A stretch of 64,000 bases of DNA, from assembly GCA_964465295.1 (NCBI GenBank), contig CAYXKC010000001.1, positions 1 through 64,000 on the forward strand, given 5' to 3'. The position numbers and the translations under genes are program-made. Positions 51,899 through 61,367 of this stretch are shown piece after piece (positions within the stretch are counted from its first letter, which is position 1; every line of letters starts with the position of its first letter). The stretch comes from Methanolacinia sp964465295. Lineage in GTDB: Archaea; Halobacteriota; Methanomicrobia; Methanomicrobiales; Methanomicrobiaceae. The notes beneath the pieces are model-generated. The model was not told where the DNA came from, did not search any database, and saw nothing but the letters and a program-made list of their open reading frames with translations.

Positions 51899-53104
51899 AT
51901 GCAGGATGTTATCGCGCATTATTATTTCCGGCCTGTTGAAGGTACTACCCCTGAATTTGCAGCACAGGCAATCGCCGATGAAGAGACTACAGGAACATGG
52001 ACGGATCTCAGTACAAGAGAAGATTATGTCCGGAGACTTGACGGCCAGGTGGAATACCTGGAAAAATACCGGGATGGTTATTTAACAAAAATAAAATATC
52101 CTGCTGAGATATTTGAAAAAGGGAATATCCCGCAGTACCTGTCTGTAGTTGCAGGAAATCTTTTCGGTCTCGGCAGGCTCAGGTCTGTTCGTCTTCTGGA
52201 TGTTGAATTTCCTGAATCCCTCTCTGCTTTTTCCGGTCCGGGTTTTGGAATGGAGGGGGTACGCAGGATAATAGGTACTGAGAGATCGGGAAGGCCGCAT
52301 GTAGGGACAATTATAAAACCCAAGGTAGGTCTGACTCCTGAAGATACTGCACGTGTTGCATATGAGGCTGCAGTTGGGGGTGTCGATTTCATAAAAGACG
52401 ATGAAACACTCACAGATCAAATATTCTGCCCTATGACGGATCGCGTGGAAGAAGTAATGGCAAAGCTTGACGATGCCATGAGCGAGACCGGGAGAAAGAT
52501 ACTTTATGCTGTTAATATATCAGCAAGAGCCGATAAAATTGTGGAAAGGGCCGAACAGGCACTCGAATGCGGTGCAAACACCCTGATGATCGATGTCATC
52601 ACATGCGGTTATTCAGCAGTACAGGCACTATCCGAACTCGATTCCATAAATGTCCCGCTCCATATACACAGGACTATGCATGCCGCGATGACAAGAAACC
52701 CCGAGCATGGAATCGCAATGCGCCCGCTTGCAAAACTGGTAAGGATGGCCGGAGGAGATCAGCTCCACACCGGAACCGTAAGCGGAAAAATGGGCCATGA
52801 CCCTTCAGAAATTGTTGCAGACAACAAAGTTCTGACAGATGAGATGTATTCGTTTAGACCTGTATTCCCTGTATCAAGCGGCGGGCTTCATCCCGGCAAG
52901 GTACACGCCGAACTGGAGGCTCTTGGAACCGATATAGTTCTTCAGGCCGGGGGGGGTATACACGGCCATCCGGACGGCACAAGATCCGGTGCTGCAGCCA
53001 TGCGCCAGGCTGTCGATGCATACATGGATGGTACCTCTCTAAAAGACTACGCAGAGGATCACAAAGAGCTTAGAAGAGCGTTGGAAAAATGGGGTTCAAA
53101 CTAA
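51899..53104 (+). CDS. Ribulose-bisphosphate carboxylase, form III (archaeal)
   Basis: A 401-residue large-subunit-type RuBisCO without a small subunit gene nearby. The active-site residues are kept: Lys140 and Lys142 in IIKPKVGL, the carbamylated Lys166 with Asp168 and Glu169 in DFIKDDET, His257/Arg258 and His261 in HIHRTMH, Lys297 in GTVSGKM, and Ser in PVSSGG, plus QAGGGIHGHPDG. The residue after the metal-binding Glu is Thr170, where most members have Asn. In archaea form III enzymes serve AMP/nucleoside salvage or a reductive pentose route with phosphoribulokinase. It is divergent from the HAD gene. Confidence 0.93.
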   Translation: MQDVIAHYYFRPVEGTTPEFAAQAIADEETTGTWTDLSTREDYVRRLDGQVEYLEKYRDGYLTKIKYPAEIFEKGNIPQYLSVVAGNLFGLGRLRSVRLLDVEFPESLSAFSGPGFGMEGVRRIIGTERSGRPHVGTIIKPKVGLTPEDTARVAYEAAVGGVDFIKDDETLTDQIFCPMTDRVEEVMAKLDDAMSETGRKILYAVNISARADKIVERAEQALECGANTLMIDVITCGYSAVQALSELDSINVPLHIHRTMHAAMTRNPEHGIAMRPLAKLVRMAGGDQLHTGTVSGKMGHDPSEIVADNKVLTDEMYSFRPVFPVSSGGLHPGKVHAELEALGTDIVLQAGGGIHGHPDGTRSGAAAMRQAVDAYMDGTSLKDYAEDHKELRRALEKWGSN

Positions 53105-53183
53105 ATTTATTTTGATTTTAATCGCGCCGATTTCAATATATTGGGCTTTAATCATCTAAATATCAATTCTGGGGGGTTAAACT

Positions 53184-53203
53184 CTCCTAATTTTAAAAAG
53201 GAG
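53184..53203. terminator. Hairpin between RuBisCO and the AdoMetDC-like gene
   Basis: CTCCT (53184-53188) pairs with AGGAG (53199-53203) around an AT-rich loop, and is followed by GGTTTT. It may terminate the RuBisCO transcript or fold in the leader of the next gene. Confidence 0.35.
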
Positions 53204-53291
53204 GGTTTTGTGTAGCTTACAAAAGATTTATCCCTTCATACGCTGTTTAAATATTTGTAAAATATTACTGTTCGGAGGGACTGTTAACCGG

Positions 53292-53693
53292 ATGGTTAAG
53301 AATGTTGAAGCTGAAAAAGCAATGGATGCCTTCTCCAAGGAGAATGCATGGGGTCTCGCTACAAACGTTGACCTGTATGGATGCAACCCGGATACTATAA
53401 GGGACGCAGGAAAAATTAAGCAGTTTGTTGTAGAACTATGCGATATCATCGATATGAAGAGATTTGGTGAGACAGAAGTTGTACACTTCGGTCCGAATGA
53501 TAAAGTCGCCGGCTTTTCGATGACACAGCTCATTGAGACGTCATTGATATCGGGTCATTTCGCGAATTCAACAAATGCTGCATATATCGATGTTTTCAGC
53601 TGCAAGGAATATGATCCAAAAGCTGTCGTAGAATATGCGAAGAAATTTTTTGGCGCAGATTCTGCCCAAAGCCATGTAGTATTAAGGGAGTAA
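53292..53693 (+). CDS. S-adenosylmethionine decarboxylase-like protein
   Basis: A 133-residue protein. The C-terminal half resembles prokaryotic AdoMet decarboxylase (SpeH): a TQLIETSLISGHFANSTN segment aligned with the self-cleavage and catalytic region, then AAYIDVFSCKEYDPKAVVEYA matching the VDVFTCG block. The classic ESH cleavage motif reads ETS, so it is uncertain whether the pyruvoyl group forms. ATG 53292 (MVKNVEAEKAM) is used; GGAGGG lies 12-17 bases upstream. A TATA-like tttaaatatttg is 35-45 bases upstream. Confidence 0.65.
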   Translation: MVKNVEAEKAMDAFSKENAWGLATNVDLYGCNPDTIRDAGKIKQFVVELCDIIDMKRFGETEVVHFGPNDKVAGFSMTQLIETSLISGHFANSTNAAYIDVFSCKEYDPKAVVEYAKKFFGADSAQSHVVLRE

Positions 53694-53781
53694 TTCCCAA
53701 TACTTTTTTTAACACGAATCTTCAACTTAATTATCGCTCTGCCATATCTATTATATGGAAGAATTTTCCGGGTGTAGTTTT

Positions 53782-54639
53782 ATGCAGGATAATATCGATG
53801 ACAGACCAGAGGCATTTGTAATCCCATTTGTGAAGATCCATGGAAACGGGAATGATTTCATTCTCATCGACGAGTTTGAAGATGAGGTAATCCCGGATTC
53901 GATGAAGGGGGAATTTGCTGCTCTTTACTGTGACAGGCGCTTTGGAATTGGTGCCGACGGCGTTTTGTTTCTTTCAAGATCCAAACAGGCAAATATTAAG
54001 ATGAAGCTGATTCAGCCTGATCGCAGTGAAGCTGAGATGTGCGGAAACGGGATCCGCTGTCTTGTTAAATATGCATATGATAGCAAATATGTCACAGAAA
54101 GATGCATCGTTGAGACTTTGGCAGGAAATCTCTCTGTAGATCTTGGATATAACAAGGAAAACGAATTCATTGCAAAGATCAATATGGGCCGGGTGCTGTA
54201 TGATTGCAGTGAAATCCCGGCAGAAGGCGAAGGTGAATATTTCCGTAACATAAACGGCTATGATGTATATGCCGTTAACACGGGGGTCCCCCATGCCGTG
54301 ATATTTGTGGACTCCATAGAAGAGTTGAATGTCGATGAGATTGCTCCCCCCATTCGTTATAACGATTCATTCATTAAAGGAGCGAATGTAAACTTCGTTG
54401 AAGTTTTAGGTGCTGATGAAATTTCAATCAGAACTTATGAGAGAGGTGTCGAATCAGAAACCCTGAGCTGTGGTACAGGATCAACAGCAAGTGCGGCAGT
54501 TGCCTTCAAACTTGGAAAAACAGGAGACATTGTGAAGGTCAATACAACCGGCGGTCCTCTTGTCATATATCTTAAAGGGGATGAAGCCTATATGGAAGGT
54601 CCGGCGGCAACCGTCTTTACAGGACGGATATGGGCCTGA
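53782..54639 (+). CDS. dapF: Diaminopimelate epimerase
   Basis: A 285-residue cofactor-free epimerase of the lysine pathway. Both catalytic cysteines are visible, in AEMCGNGIRCLVKY and in TLSCGTGSTASAAVAF. The start KIHGNGNDFILID is near the N-terminus. ATG 53782 has GGGTGT upstream and is preferred; ATG 53755 is also open. It converges with radB, overlapping 23 bases. Confidence 0.93.
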   Translation: MQDNIDDRPEAFVIPFVKIHGNGNDFILIDEFEDEVIPDSMKGEFAALYCDRRFGIGADGVLFLSRSKQANIKMKLIQPDRSEAEMCGNGIRCLVKYAYDSKYVTERCIVETLAGNLSVDLGYNKENEFIAKINMGRVLYDCSEIPAEGEGEYFRNINGYDVYAVNTGVPHAVIFVDSIEELNVDEIAPPIRYNDSFIKGANVNFVEVLGADEISIRTYERGVESETLSCGTGSTASAAVAFKLGKTGDIVKVNTTGGPLVIYLKGDEAYMEGPAATVFTGRIWA

Positions 54640-55297
54640 TGCCCTGCTCCTCAATAACAAAATCAAGAACTTCCCCCTCTTTTTTTGACCTGTGTTTCTC
54701 CAGTATGGCCCTCCTGGTCCCGTTCTTCTTCTCAAGCCTTATTATTACCTTTGAAATATGTCTAAGAGACGTTCCGCCAAGACCGGAAGTGCAGTTATGT
54801 TCAATATCCATATAGACCTGATTTGAGACAAGAACAGGGATGTTATACCTTCGTGCATAACCCAGAAGTCTAACCATCTGGCTGCCAAGTTTTCTCTGGC
54901 ACTCTCCCGATCTGCCTCCTTCGACCCTGTATAATGCAGTTGCAGAATCGAGTATTATTATTCCTATATCTTTATCTTCCCTGAGAAGCCTGTCGCATTC
55001 AGCAATCATCAGGCCCTGGAGGTCGAAGTCTACAGGTTCAAAGATGATAAGGCCTTCAGCAAGCTCTTTACTCTTATCGCCGGCAATCTGTCTGTACCTT
55101 TCGATAGAGAACCCTTCAGTGTCGATATAGATGACCTTTTTTCCCGCCTTAAGCATCCCTACAGCCATTATTATGCAGATGGTGCTCTTTCCGCTCGCCG
55201 GCTCCCCGTATACCTGCGAGATTATCTTCTTCTCCAGGCCGCCTCCCAGGAGGTCGTCAAGTTCCCTGTATCCTGTGCTGAACCTGTTTTCTTCCAT
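54617..55297 (-). CDS. radB: DNA repair and recombination protein RadB
   Basis: A 226-residue archaeal RecA paralogue that helps RadA in homologous recombination. The Walker A motif is YGEPASGKSTIC, Walker B is IIILDSATALYR, and the L-loop region is GLGGTSLRHISKVIIRLE. It lacks the N-terminal helix-hairpin-helix domain of RadA, as usual. It is seven bases from larC on the same strand. Confidence 0.93.
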   Translation of the reverse strand: MEENRFSTGYRELDDLLGGGLEKKIISQVYGEPASGKSTICIIMAVGMLKAGKKVIYIDTEGFSIERYRQIAGDKSKELAEGLIIFEPVDFDLQGLMIAECDRLLREDKDIGIIILDSATALYRVEGGRSGECQRKLGSQMVRLLGYARRYNIPVLVSNQVYMDIEHNCTSGLGGTSLRHISKVIIRLEKKNGTRRAILEKHRSKKEGEVLDFVIEEQGIRPISVL

Positions 55298-55304
55298 AAA
55301 TTTG

Positions 55305-56486
55305 TCATCTCTCCATATTCTTCAGGACTTTCAGGCATTCTTCTTCCGCATATTTCGCAACTGTTCTGATCGGGATTCTGCATTCCGAAGCGACCCTGCG
55401 GACATCTTCAAATTCGGCTTTGACAGTAACCGGTATTTTGTCAATATAGCCTGCCTTGACTCTTATTGAATATGTCCTGTTGCCATGGGGATAAGGAACT
55501 TCGATGATCTTCCTGTCAAGTATAGACCTGTGAACATTCTGCATATGCCTGATCCCCAGTGTACCCAGCTCTTCTGTGAGAATTTTAATAAACTCCGGCA
55601 CATCATCCCGGTTCCTGCATATGACCTTTATCACATAGCCCGGTCTTCCTTTCTTCATAACAGCAGGTATTGCACATGCATCCGCTGCTCCGGCGTCAAG
55701 AAGCCTTTGGATTACATATGCGATAATTTCCCCGGTAACATCATCGACATTGGTCTCCAGCACATCTATGATATCGTTGCAGGGATCGGTGGTATTTATG
55801 ATATATGCTCTTGTTACGTTTGGAATGCCTTTTGGGTCCCTGCTTCCTGCACCATAGCCGATGTTCTGAACAAGACCGTTGATATTCAAATAACTGCCAG
55901 TATTAAATTCAGAAAGAATGGCTGCCCCGGTGGGAGTGCATAATTCCGCTTCCTCGTCTGTAATCCTGACAGGTATATTTCCTTCACTTAGGATTGCCAG
56001 AGTTGCAGGCGCGGGATTTGGATACCTGCCGTGTGCTGAATTTATGTGGCCGGTTCCTGTGGCAACAGGTAAAACGGTTACAGCATCAACATTTAGAGAT
56101 ATAAAGGCTGTACAGGCTCCGATAATGTCTGCAATGGCGTCGTCAGCACCTACCTCATGGAAATGGACATGTTCACCATGAATTCCGGTTTCACCCCTGG
56201 CAATCCTCTCAAAAATTCGTTTTGCCATATCTATTACTTCTTTGGGAGCGTCTGCACGTTCGATAATTCCGTTTACTTCTTCAGGGGTCCTGTGCGAATC
56301 TTGGGAATTTGTTATCACTTTTATTGCGGATATGCCGCACCTGTCAACCCTGTTGATATCCGGCGATGCAACTACCGATGACATCGCTTTTACAACCAGC
56401 TCCCTGTCTGCACCCAGATCAATAAGTGAACCGGTGATCATGTCGCCTGCGGCACCGTGAAAGGGATCAAATACAAGGATACGCAT
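55305..56486 (-). CDS. larC: Nickel-pincer cofactor synthesis protein LarC
   Basis: A 393-residue protein of the LarC/TIGR00299 family, which inserts nickel into the pincer nucleotide cofactor. The opening MRILVFDPFHGAAGDMITG, the Glu/His-rich EHVHFHEVGADDAIADIIGA metal motif and the C-terminal NVDDVTGEIIAYVIQRL are visible. In lactobacilli the protein needs a frameshift to be made whole; here it is a single frame. No larB or larE lies in the window. Confidence 0.9.
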   Translation of the reverse strand: MRILVFDPFHGAAGDMITGSLIDLGADRELVVKAMSSVVASPDINRVDRCGISAIKVITNSQDSHRTPEEVNGIIERADAPKEVIDMAKRIFERIARGETGIHGEHVHFHEVGADDAIADIIGACTAFISLNVDAVTVLPVATGTGHINSAHGRYPNPAPATLAILSEGNIPVRITDEEAELCTPTGAAILSEFNTGSYLNINGLVQNIGYGAGSRDPKGIPNVTRAYIINTTDPCNDIIDVLETNVDDVTGEIIAYVIQRLLDAGAADACAIPAVMKKGRPGYVIKVICRNRDDVPEFIKILTEELGTLGIRHMQNVHRSILDRKIIEVPYPHGNRTYSIRVKAGYIDKIPVTVKAEFEDVRRVASECRIPIRTVAKYAEEECLKVLKNMER

Positions 56487-56539
56487 ATGTAACATGTACT
56501 TATACGTAATTGCATAATATCTTCTGTAAAGGTGTGTTT

Positions 56540-59092
56540 ATGATAAATCTGAAGGTTGACAGCGCTTATCCCGAGGATCAGGGAACCGGAAGGGCCAGGC
56601 TCGATCCCGAGACGATGCTTCAGCTTCATCTTTCTCCCGGGGATTTGATCTATATCCTGGGGAAAAGGAAAACTGTTGCAAAGGTCTGGCGCCAGATGGT
56701 TAATGACTGGAACAAGAATAAAATCAGGATAGACAGTTTCATCCGGGCAAATGCGGGGATCAGTATCGGAGAAAAGGTTGAGATAGAGGCTGTTGAGACA
56801 CTGGTCTCTGCAAAGAAGGTAGTTCTTGCGCCTCCGGAGGATCTCCCGAAACAGCTTCCGATAAACTACAGCAGTGCGGTAACCAAACTAATCGATTTCC
56901 CCGTATGCAAAGGAGATCGTGTCCCGGTACTCGCGGGCCTTCCATTTATGCAGCCCCAGACTGTAGCATTTAAGGTTGTCAATATAGAGCCTGAAGATGC
57001 GACAATAATATCAAAAGATACGAATATCGAATTTTCTGATAAACCCGCCGAGGGCTTTGAAGGAATTAAACTGATATCATATGAGGATATCGGCGGTCTT
57101 AAGGGCGAACTCCAGGATGTAAGGGAGACTATCGAACTCCCTATGAGGCACCCCGAACTTTTCAGGAAGCTTGGAATAGATCCCCCCAAAGGGGTTTTAC
57201 TGTACGGTCCTCCGGGAACGGGTAAGACACTTATCGCAAGGGCTGTTGCAAATGAGAGCGGCGCTCACTTCATCTCGATTGCAGGACCGGAGGTCATCTC
57301 GAAGTATTACGGGGAGAGCGAACAGAGATTAAGGGAGATATTCGATGAAGCCGAAGAAAACGCCCCTTCGATAATATTTATTGACGAGCTTGATTCGATT
57401 GCACCCCGGCGTGAGGATGTGACCGGAGAGGTCGAGAGAAGGGTGGTTGCCCAGCTGCTCACAATGATGGATGGTCTTGAAGAGAGGGGCCAGGTCGTTG
57501 TAATCGGTGCAACAAACCGTCTTGACGCCATCGATCCTGCCCTGAGGAGACCCGGGAGATTTGACCGGGAGATAGAGATTGGTCCTCCTGATGAATCCGA
57601 CCGTCTGGAGGTTCTTAGAATTCATGTCCGGGGTATGCCTATTGAGGGTGAGAAGAAGATTATTGAGGTCAGGAAAAAGTGTGCGGAAACTTCAGGAATA
57701 GAGAAGGACGAGCTTGAAGAAGAGCTGAAGCTCCTGGAAAGTGAACTCTCCCGCAACAGGAATAATCTGCTTAAAGAATTTTCTTCACTTACAAACGGGT
57801 TTGTAGGAGCCGATCTTGCTGCACTTGCAAGAGAGGCCGCCCTGCGCGCATTAAGACGCTATCTGCCTGTTCTCGACCTTGAAACAGAGGAGATATCACA
57901 GGAGATCCTCGAATCGATGGAGATAAAGATAGAAGACTTCTACAATGCTCTAAAAGATATAAATCCGAGTGCAATGCGTGAGGTATTCCTCGAAGTCTCG
58001 CATGTCCACTGGAATGATGTCGGGGGCCTCCAGTCTGAGAAGGAGGAGGTTCGTGAAGCTGTGGAATACCCACTGACAAAACCCGACAGGTTTGAAAATC
58101 TTGGAATTGAACCACCTAGAGGAGTTCTTCTCTATGGTCCTCCCGGAACGGGCAAGACGCTGATTGCAAAGGCCGTTGCAAATGAGAGCGGTGCAAATTT
58201 CATCCCGGTTAGAGGGCCCCAGCTTCTTTCGAAATGGGTAGGAGAGAGTGAAAGAGCTGTCCGCGAGATCTTCCGTAAGGCAAGGCAGGTCTCACCTTCC
58301 ATTATATTCTTCGACGAACTCGATTCACTTTCCCCGGTCAGGGGGAGGGGATCTGATTCTCATGTAATGGAGAGTGTAGTAAACCAGATCCTGACCGAAT
58401 TCGACGGGCTTGAAGATATGCGGGGTGTAGTGGTAATGGGTGCAACGAACCGCCCTGATATGATAGACCCTGCCCTGCTGCGCACCGGAAGATTTGACAG
58501 ACTTGTATACATCGGGGAGCCGGATGAGAAGTCCAGGAAGAGAATCCTGCAGATACATACACGCTTTATGCCAATTGAGGGATCAGCCCTCGATGAGATA
58601 ATTGATTCTGCAAAATATGGTGACGAACGCCATTTTGAAGAGTCTTTTATAAAGTTAAGCAAGAAGAAGGATATGATGCCGAACAGGGAAGTTTCAGCCC
58701 CGGAACTTATCGAATCCCTGATGATCGAAAGAGGGATCGAAGATCAGTCTAACAACGTTTCTATTCCTGTCTATAAGAGAAGAAGACTTATTGTCGAACT
58801 TCTTATGAAGAATGCATTGTATCTCAGGGATCCAAAGAGAGATGAATTATTTGACAAGATTGCATCGCTCTCTTCCGGATATGTGGGCTCGGATCTTGAA
58901 CTTCTATGCCGGGAGGCAGCCATGTTTGCGATGAGGGAGGGAAATTCCTCTGTGTCTGAGTCTCATTTTAAATCAGCCCTGAAAAAGGTTCACCCCATGA
59001 TGAACGAGAGGCTTAGGGAGCAGTATGAAAACATCCGGATGTATTTTAAAGGCGGTCTTCCCCGGCAGGTCCAGCCTGTTGAATACCAGTGA
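56540..59092 (+). CDS. Cdc48/VAT-type AAA+ ATPase
   Basis: An 850-residue protein unfoldase. The N domain (1-185) is followed by two AAA modules, with Walker A GPPGTGKTLIARA and GPPGTGKTLIAKA, Walker B IIFIDELDSIAP and IIFFDELDSLSP, and sensor GATNR in both. Usual archaeal Cdc48 is about 730-810 residues; here each AAA module carries an extra helical insert between its large and lid subdomains (IIEVRKKCAETSGIEKDELE... in D1; EIIDSAKYGDERHFEE... in D2). ATG 56540 with AAAGGTG is chosen. The tail ends in RQVQPVEYQ. Confidence 0.92.
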   Translation: MINLKVDSAYPEDQGTGRARLDPETMLQLHLSPGDLIYILGKRKTVAKVWRQMVNDWNKNKIRIDSFIRANAGISIGEKVEIEAVETLVSAKKVVLAPPEDLPKQLPINYSSAVTKLIDFPVCKGDRVPVLAGLPFMQPQTVAFKVVNIEPEDATIISKDTNIEFSDKPAEGFEGIKLISYEDIGGLKGELQDVRETIELPMRHPELFRKLGIDPPKGVLLYGPPGTGKTLIARAVANESGAHFISIAGPEVISKYYGESEQRLREIFDEAEENAPSIIFIDELDSIAPRREDVTGEVERRVVAQLLTMMDGLEERGQVVVIGATNRLDAIDPALRRPGRFDREIEIGPPDESDRLEVLRIHVRGMPIEGEKKIIEVRKKCAETSGIEKDELEEELKLLESELSRNRNNLLKEFSSLTNGFVGADLAALAREAALRALRRYLPVLDLETEEISQEILESMEIKIEDFYNALKDINPSAMREVFLEVSHVHWNDVGGLQSEKEEVREAVEYPLTKPDRFENLGIEPPRGVLLYGPPGTGKTLIAKAVANESGANFIPVRGPQLLSKWVGESERAVREIFRKARQVSPSIIFFDELDSLSPVRGRGSDSHVMESVVNQILTEFDGLEDMRGVVVMGATNRPDMIDPALLRTGRFDRLVYIGEPDEKSRKRILQIHTRFMPIEGSALDEIIDSAKYGDERHFEESFIKLSKKKDMMPNREVSAPELIESLMIERGIEDQSNNVSIPVYKRRRLIVELLMKNALYLRDPKRDELFDKIASLSSGYVGSDLELLCREAAMFAMREGNSSVSESHFKSALKKVHPMMNERLREQYENIRMYFKGGLPRQVQPVEYQ

Positions 59093-59170
59093 TAGAGCTT
59101 TTCAATAATTTTTTTACACCAATGAACAAATCTATACACTATAAAACCGACCGTTCCCGGAGGATAAAAT

Positions 59171-60694
59171 TTGCCTAATTGCACCGTATTTATTGACAAT
59201 AATCTCAGACTGAAGGATAAACCTGCACTTGTCGCTCCTTCACTGAATAAGTCACTGACATTTGGAGAGACATATGAAACCATGAATCGTTTTTCAGACA
59301 TCCTGTTGTCAGGAGGCATTGAAAAGGGTGACAGGGTCTGTATTTATCTTCCTTCATCGATAGAATACCTGATTTTTTATCTTGCGATTTGGAGAATCGG
59401 GGCGATTGCAGTACCTCTGAATATAGTCTTAAAACCGGCAGAAGTCAGTTATATGATCAAAAATTCAGGTGCAAAAGCAATAATCTCCGATCTAAGCGGG
59501 AGAGAATCCGTTGAAGAGGCAATAACCCCCGGAATGGATGTCTGCAAATATATACTGGGAAGCGCCGAATGGAATGAAAAGATATCCTCTGCCAGATGTG
59601 ATATATGTCCAGTCAATTGCGATTTTAACGATCTGTGCCAGCTCCAGTACACATCCGGCACAACAGGAAAGCAGAAGGGTGCGATGCTATCCCACGGCAA
59701 CTGGATATCTGCAATGGACGCCGAATGTGATGTACTGGGCTATAATGAGGATGATATCTACCTCGGGATCTATCCTATGGCTCATGTTGGTGTGTCGTGG
59801 GGAATTTCTGCATTAAGGGCAGGAGCTACCTGGATAGTTATGGAGGCTTTTGAACTTGAAAGATACATAGATCTGATTGAAAGATATTCTGTTACTGTTG
59901 CAGCCGGGATGCCTCCCGTTATTCATTCACTGCTGAAGACTCCGCCGGGAACCGAGGAGCGCCTGAAAAGTGCAAGGGAGATGATAAGCGGTGGAGGGCC
60001 GCTGCATCATGGCATATGGAAAGACTTTTACAGGCGCTTTAGAATACCGGTTGTAAATGCATACGGGCTCTCAGAGACGATCGTTGTCGGCACGGGAACG
60101 GCGATCAGACCTGAAGACTATCGTACTGCCGATGAATTTAAAAGTGTAGGAAAACCCGTGGGTTTCAGTGAACTAAAGATTGTCGATGTAAACGATCCGA
60201 ATAAAGAGTTAAAGTCCATGGAAACAGGTGAGATAGCATTAAGAGGTCCGGGTGTTGCCTGTGGTTACTGGAATATGGAAGAAGAAACCGAATCGGTTTT
60301 CCTCCCTGACGGATGGTTCTTAACGGGCGATATAGGACATATTGACGAAGAAGGGATGCTTTCGATTACAGACCGTAAGAAAGACATGATTGTTATGTCC
60401 GGTTGGAAGATATATCCTACAGAGGTGGAGAAGGTACTAATTGAAAACCCTGTTGTGGATGATATTGCTGTTTTCGGATGCAGCGATATCCACAGGGGGG
60501 AGTATCCTGTAGCCGCGGTTGTGATGAAGGACGGGTACGATTTCGACAGGTCATCAATGGATGAATTCGCACGTTCACGCCTTGCGAGATATAAGATTCC
60601 CAAGGAGTATTTTGTTGTCGAATCCCTTCCAAGAGTAAGCGGGTGGAAACTTCTCAGGCGCGAGCTTGTGGAGAAGTACTGTAAAAACAATTGA
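59171..60694 (+). CDS. AMP-forming acyl-CoA synthetase/ligase family protein
   Basis: A 507-residue ANL-superfamily enzyme. The AMP-binding motif is LQYTSGTTGKQKGAMLSHG, with later NAYGLSETIVVG and DGWFLTGDIGHIDEEG, and the terminal catalytic Lys-type region GWKLLRREL. It would form an acyl-CoA from an acid, ATP and CoA; the acid is unknown. The start TTG 59171 has a clear CCGGAGG site, and a TATA-like ctataaaacc lies upstream. Confidence 0.9.
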   Translation: MPNCTVFIDNNLRLKDKPALVAPSLNKSLTFGETYETMNRFSDILLSGGIEKGDRVCIYLPSSIEYLIFYLAIWRIGAIAVPLNIVLKPAEVSYMIKNSGAKAIISDLSGRESVEEAITPGMDVCKYILGSAEWNEKISSARCDICPVNCDFNDLCQLQYTSGTTGKQKGAMLSHGNWISAMDAECDVLGYNEDDIYLGIYPMAHVGVSWGISALRAGATWIVMEAFELERYIDLIERYSVTVAAGMPPVIHSLLKTPPGTEERLKSAREMISGGGPLHHGIWKDFYRRFRIPVVNAYGLSETIVVGTGTAIRPEDYRTADEFKSVGKPVGFSELKIVDVNDPNKELKSMETGEIALRGPGVACGYWNMEEETESVFLPDGWFLTGDIGHIDEEGMLSITDRKKDMIVMSGWKIYPTEVEKVLIENPVVDDIAVFGCSDIHRGEYPVAAVVMKDGYDFDRSSMDEFARSRLARYKIPKEYFVVESLPRVSGWKLLRRELVEKYCKNN

Positions 60695-60747
60695 AGTCTT
60701 CTTTTTTTATAAAAATTTTATTAATTTTAAAGTGATACATTTAACAG

Positions 60748-61365
60748 ATGTCTAACGAAATCGAAGAGATAACAACCATTAGCAAGGGAAAAAAACTCAC
60801 AAGTGGTTTGGATGGTCTTGATTTCCAGCTTGGAGGAGGAATTCCCGAGGGATCACTGATCCTACTCTATGGAGATCCTCTTTCAGGTATGGAAAAATTT
60901 TCTGTACAGTTCTGGAAAGCCGATGAAGGGTCAGAAAGTTCATACTTCGTGACCGACTCCCTGGTTTCAGAAGGGATGTCGGATGCGTCTAATCTTAATC
61001 CTGAAGAGATTACATGGGATATGTCCGGGAAGAGGGTTGTTGTAGATTCTCTTTCAACGCTACTAATAAAAAACGGTATAGCTGATATTTTAAAATTTTT
61101 AAGGGAATCTTCAGCCAAGATCAAAGAAGAAAGGGGGAATATGCTTTTATTGATGTACCCGGGCATTCACACTTCTTATGATGAGATACTGGTTAAAAGG
61201 AACTGCGACACAGTATTTATACTCAACCAGAATGCACACGGGAGTGAGCTTGAAAGAAATCTCCAGGTTAGTAAAATAGGTGGGATGGACGTTCCAAATA
61301 GAGTATTTCCATATAATATCCTTGAAAAAGGAATTGAACTTTCAACAACCGGAAGGGTTGTTTAA
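60748..61365 (+). CDS. RecA/KaiC-like protein with broken Walker A motif
   Basis: A 205-residue protein of the KaiC/RadA-like ATPase type. It keeps the LTSGLDGLDFQLGGGIPEGS opening and the strand VVVDSLSTLL (Walker B-like), but the P-loop reads GDPLSGMEKF with Met and Glu where Lys and Ser/Thr should be. It probably cannot hydrolyse ATP in the usual way and may act as a regulatory or binding partner. A run of T's and A's precedes it. Confidence 0.75.
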   Translation: MSNEIEEITTISKGKKLTSGLDGLDFQLGGGIPEGSLILLYGDPLSGMEKFSVQFWKADEGSESSYFVTDSLVSEGMSDASNLNPEEITWDMSGKRVVVDSLSTLLIKNGIADILKFLRESSAKIKEERGNMLLLMYPGIHTSYDEILVKRNCDTVFILNQNAHGSELERNLQVSKIGGMDVPNRVFPYNILEKGIELSTTGRVV

Positions 61366-61367
61366 TA

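Noticed and set aside
55305..56486. Programmed frameshift in larC
   Set aside because: The frame is continuous over the full length.
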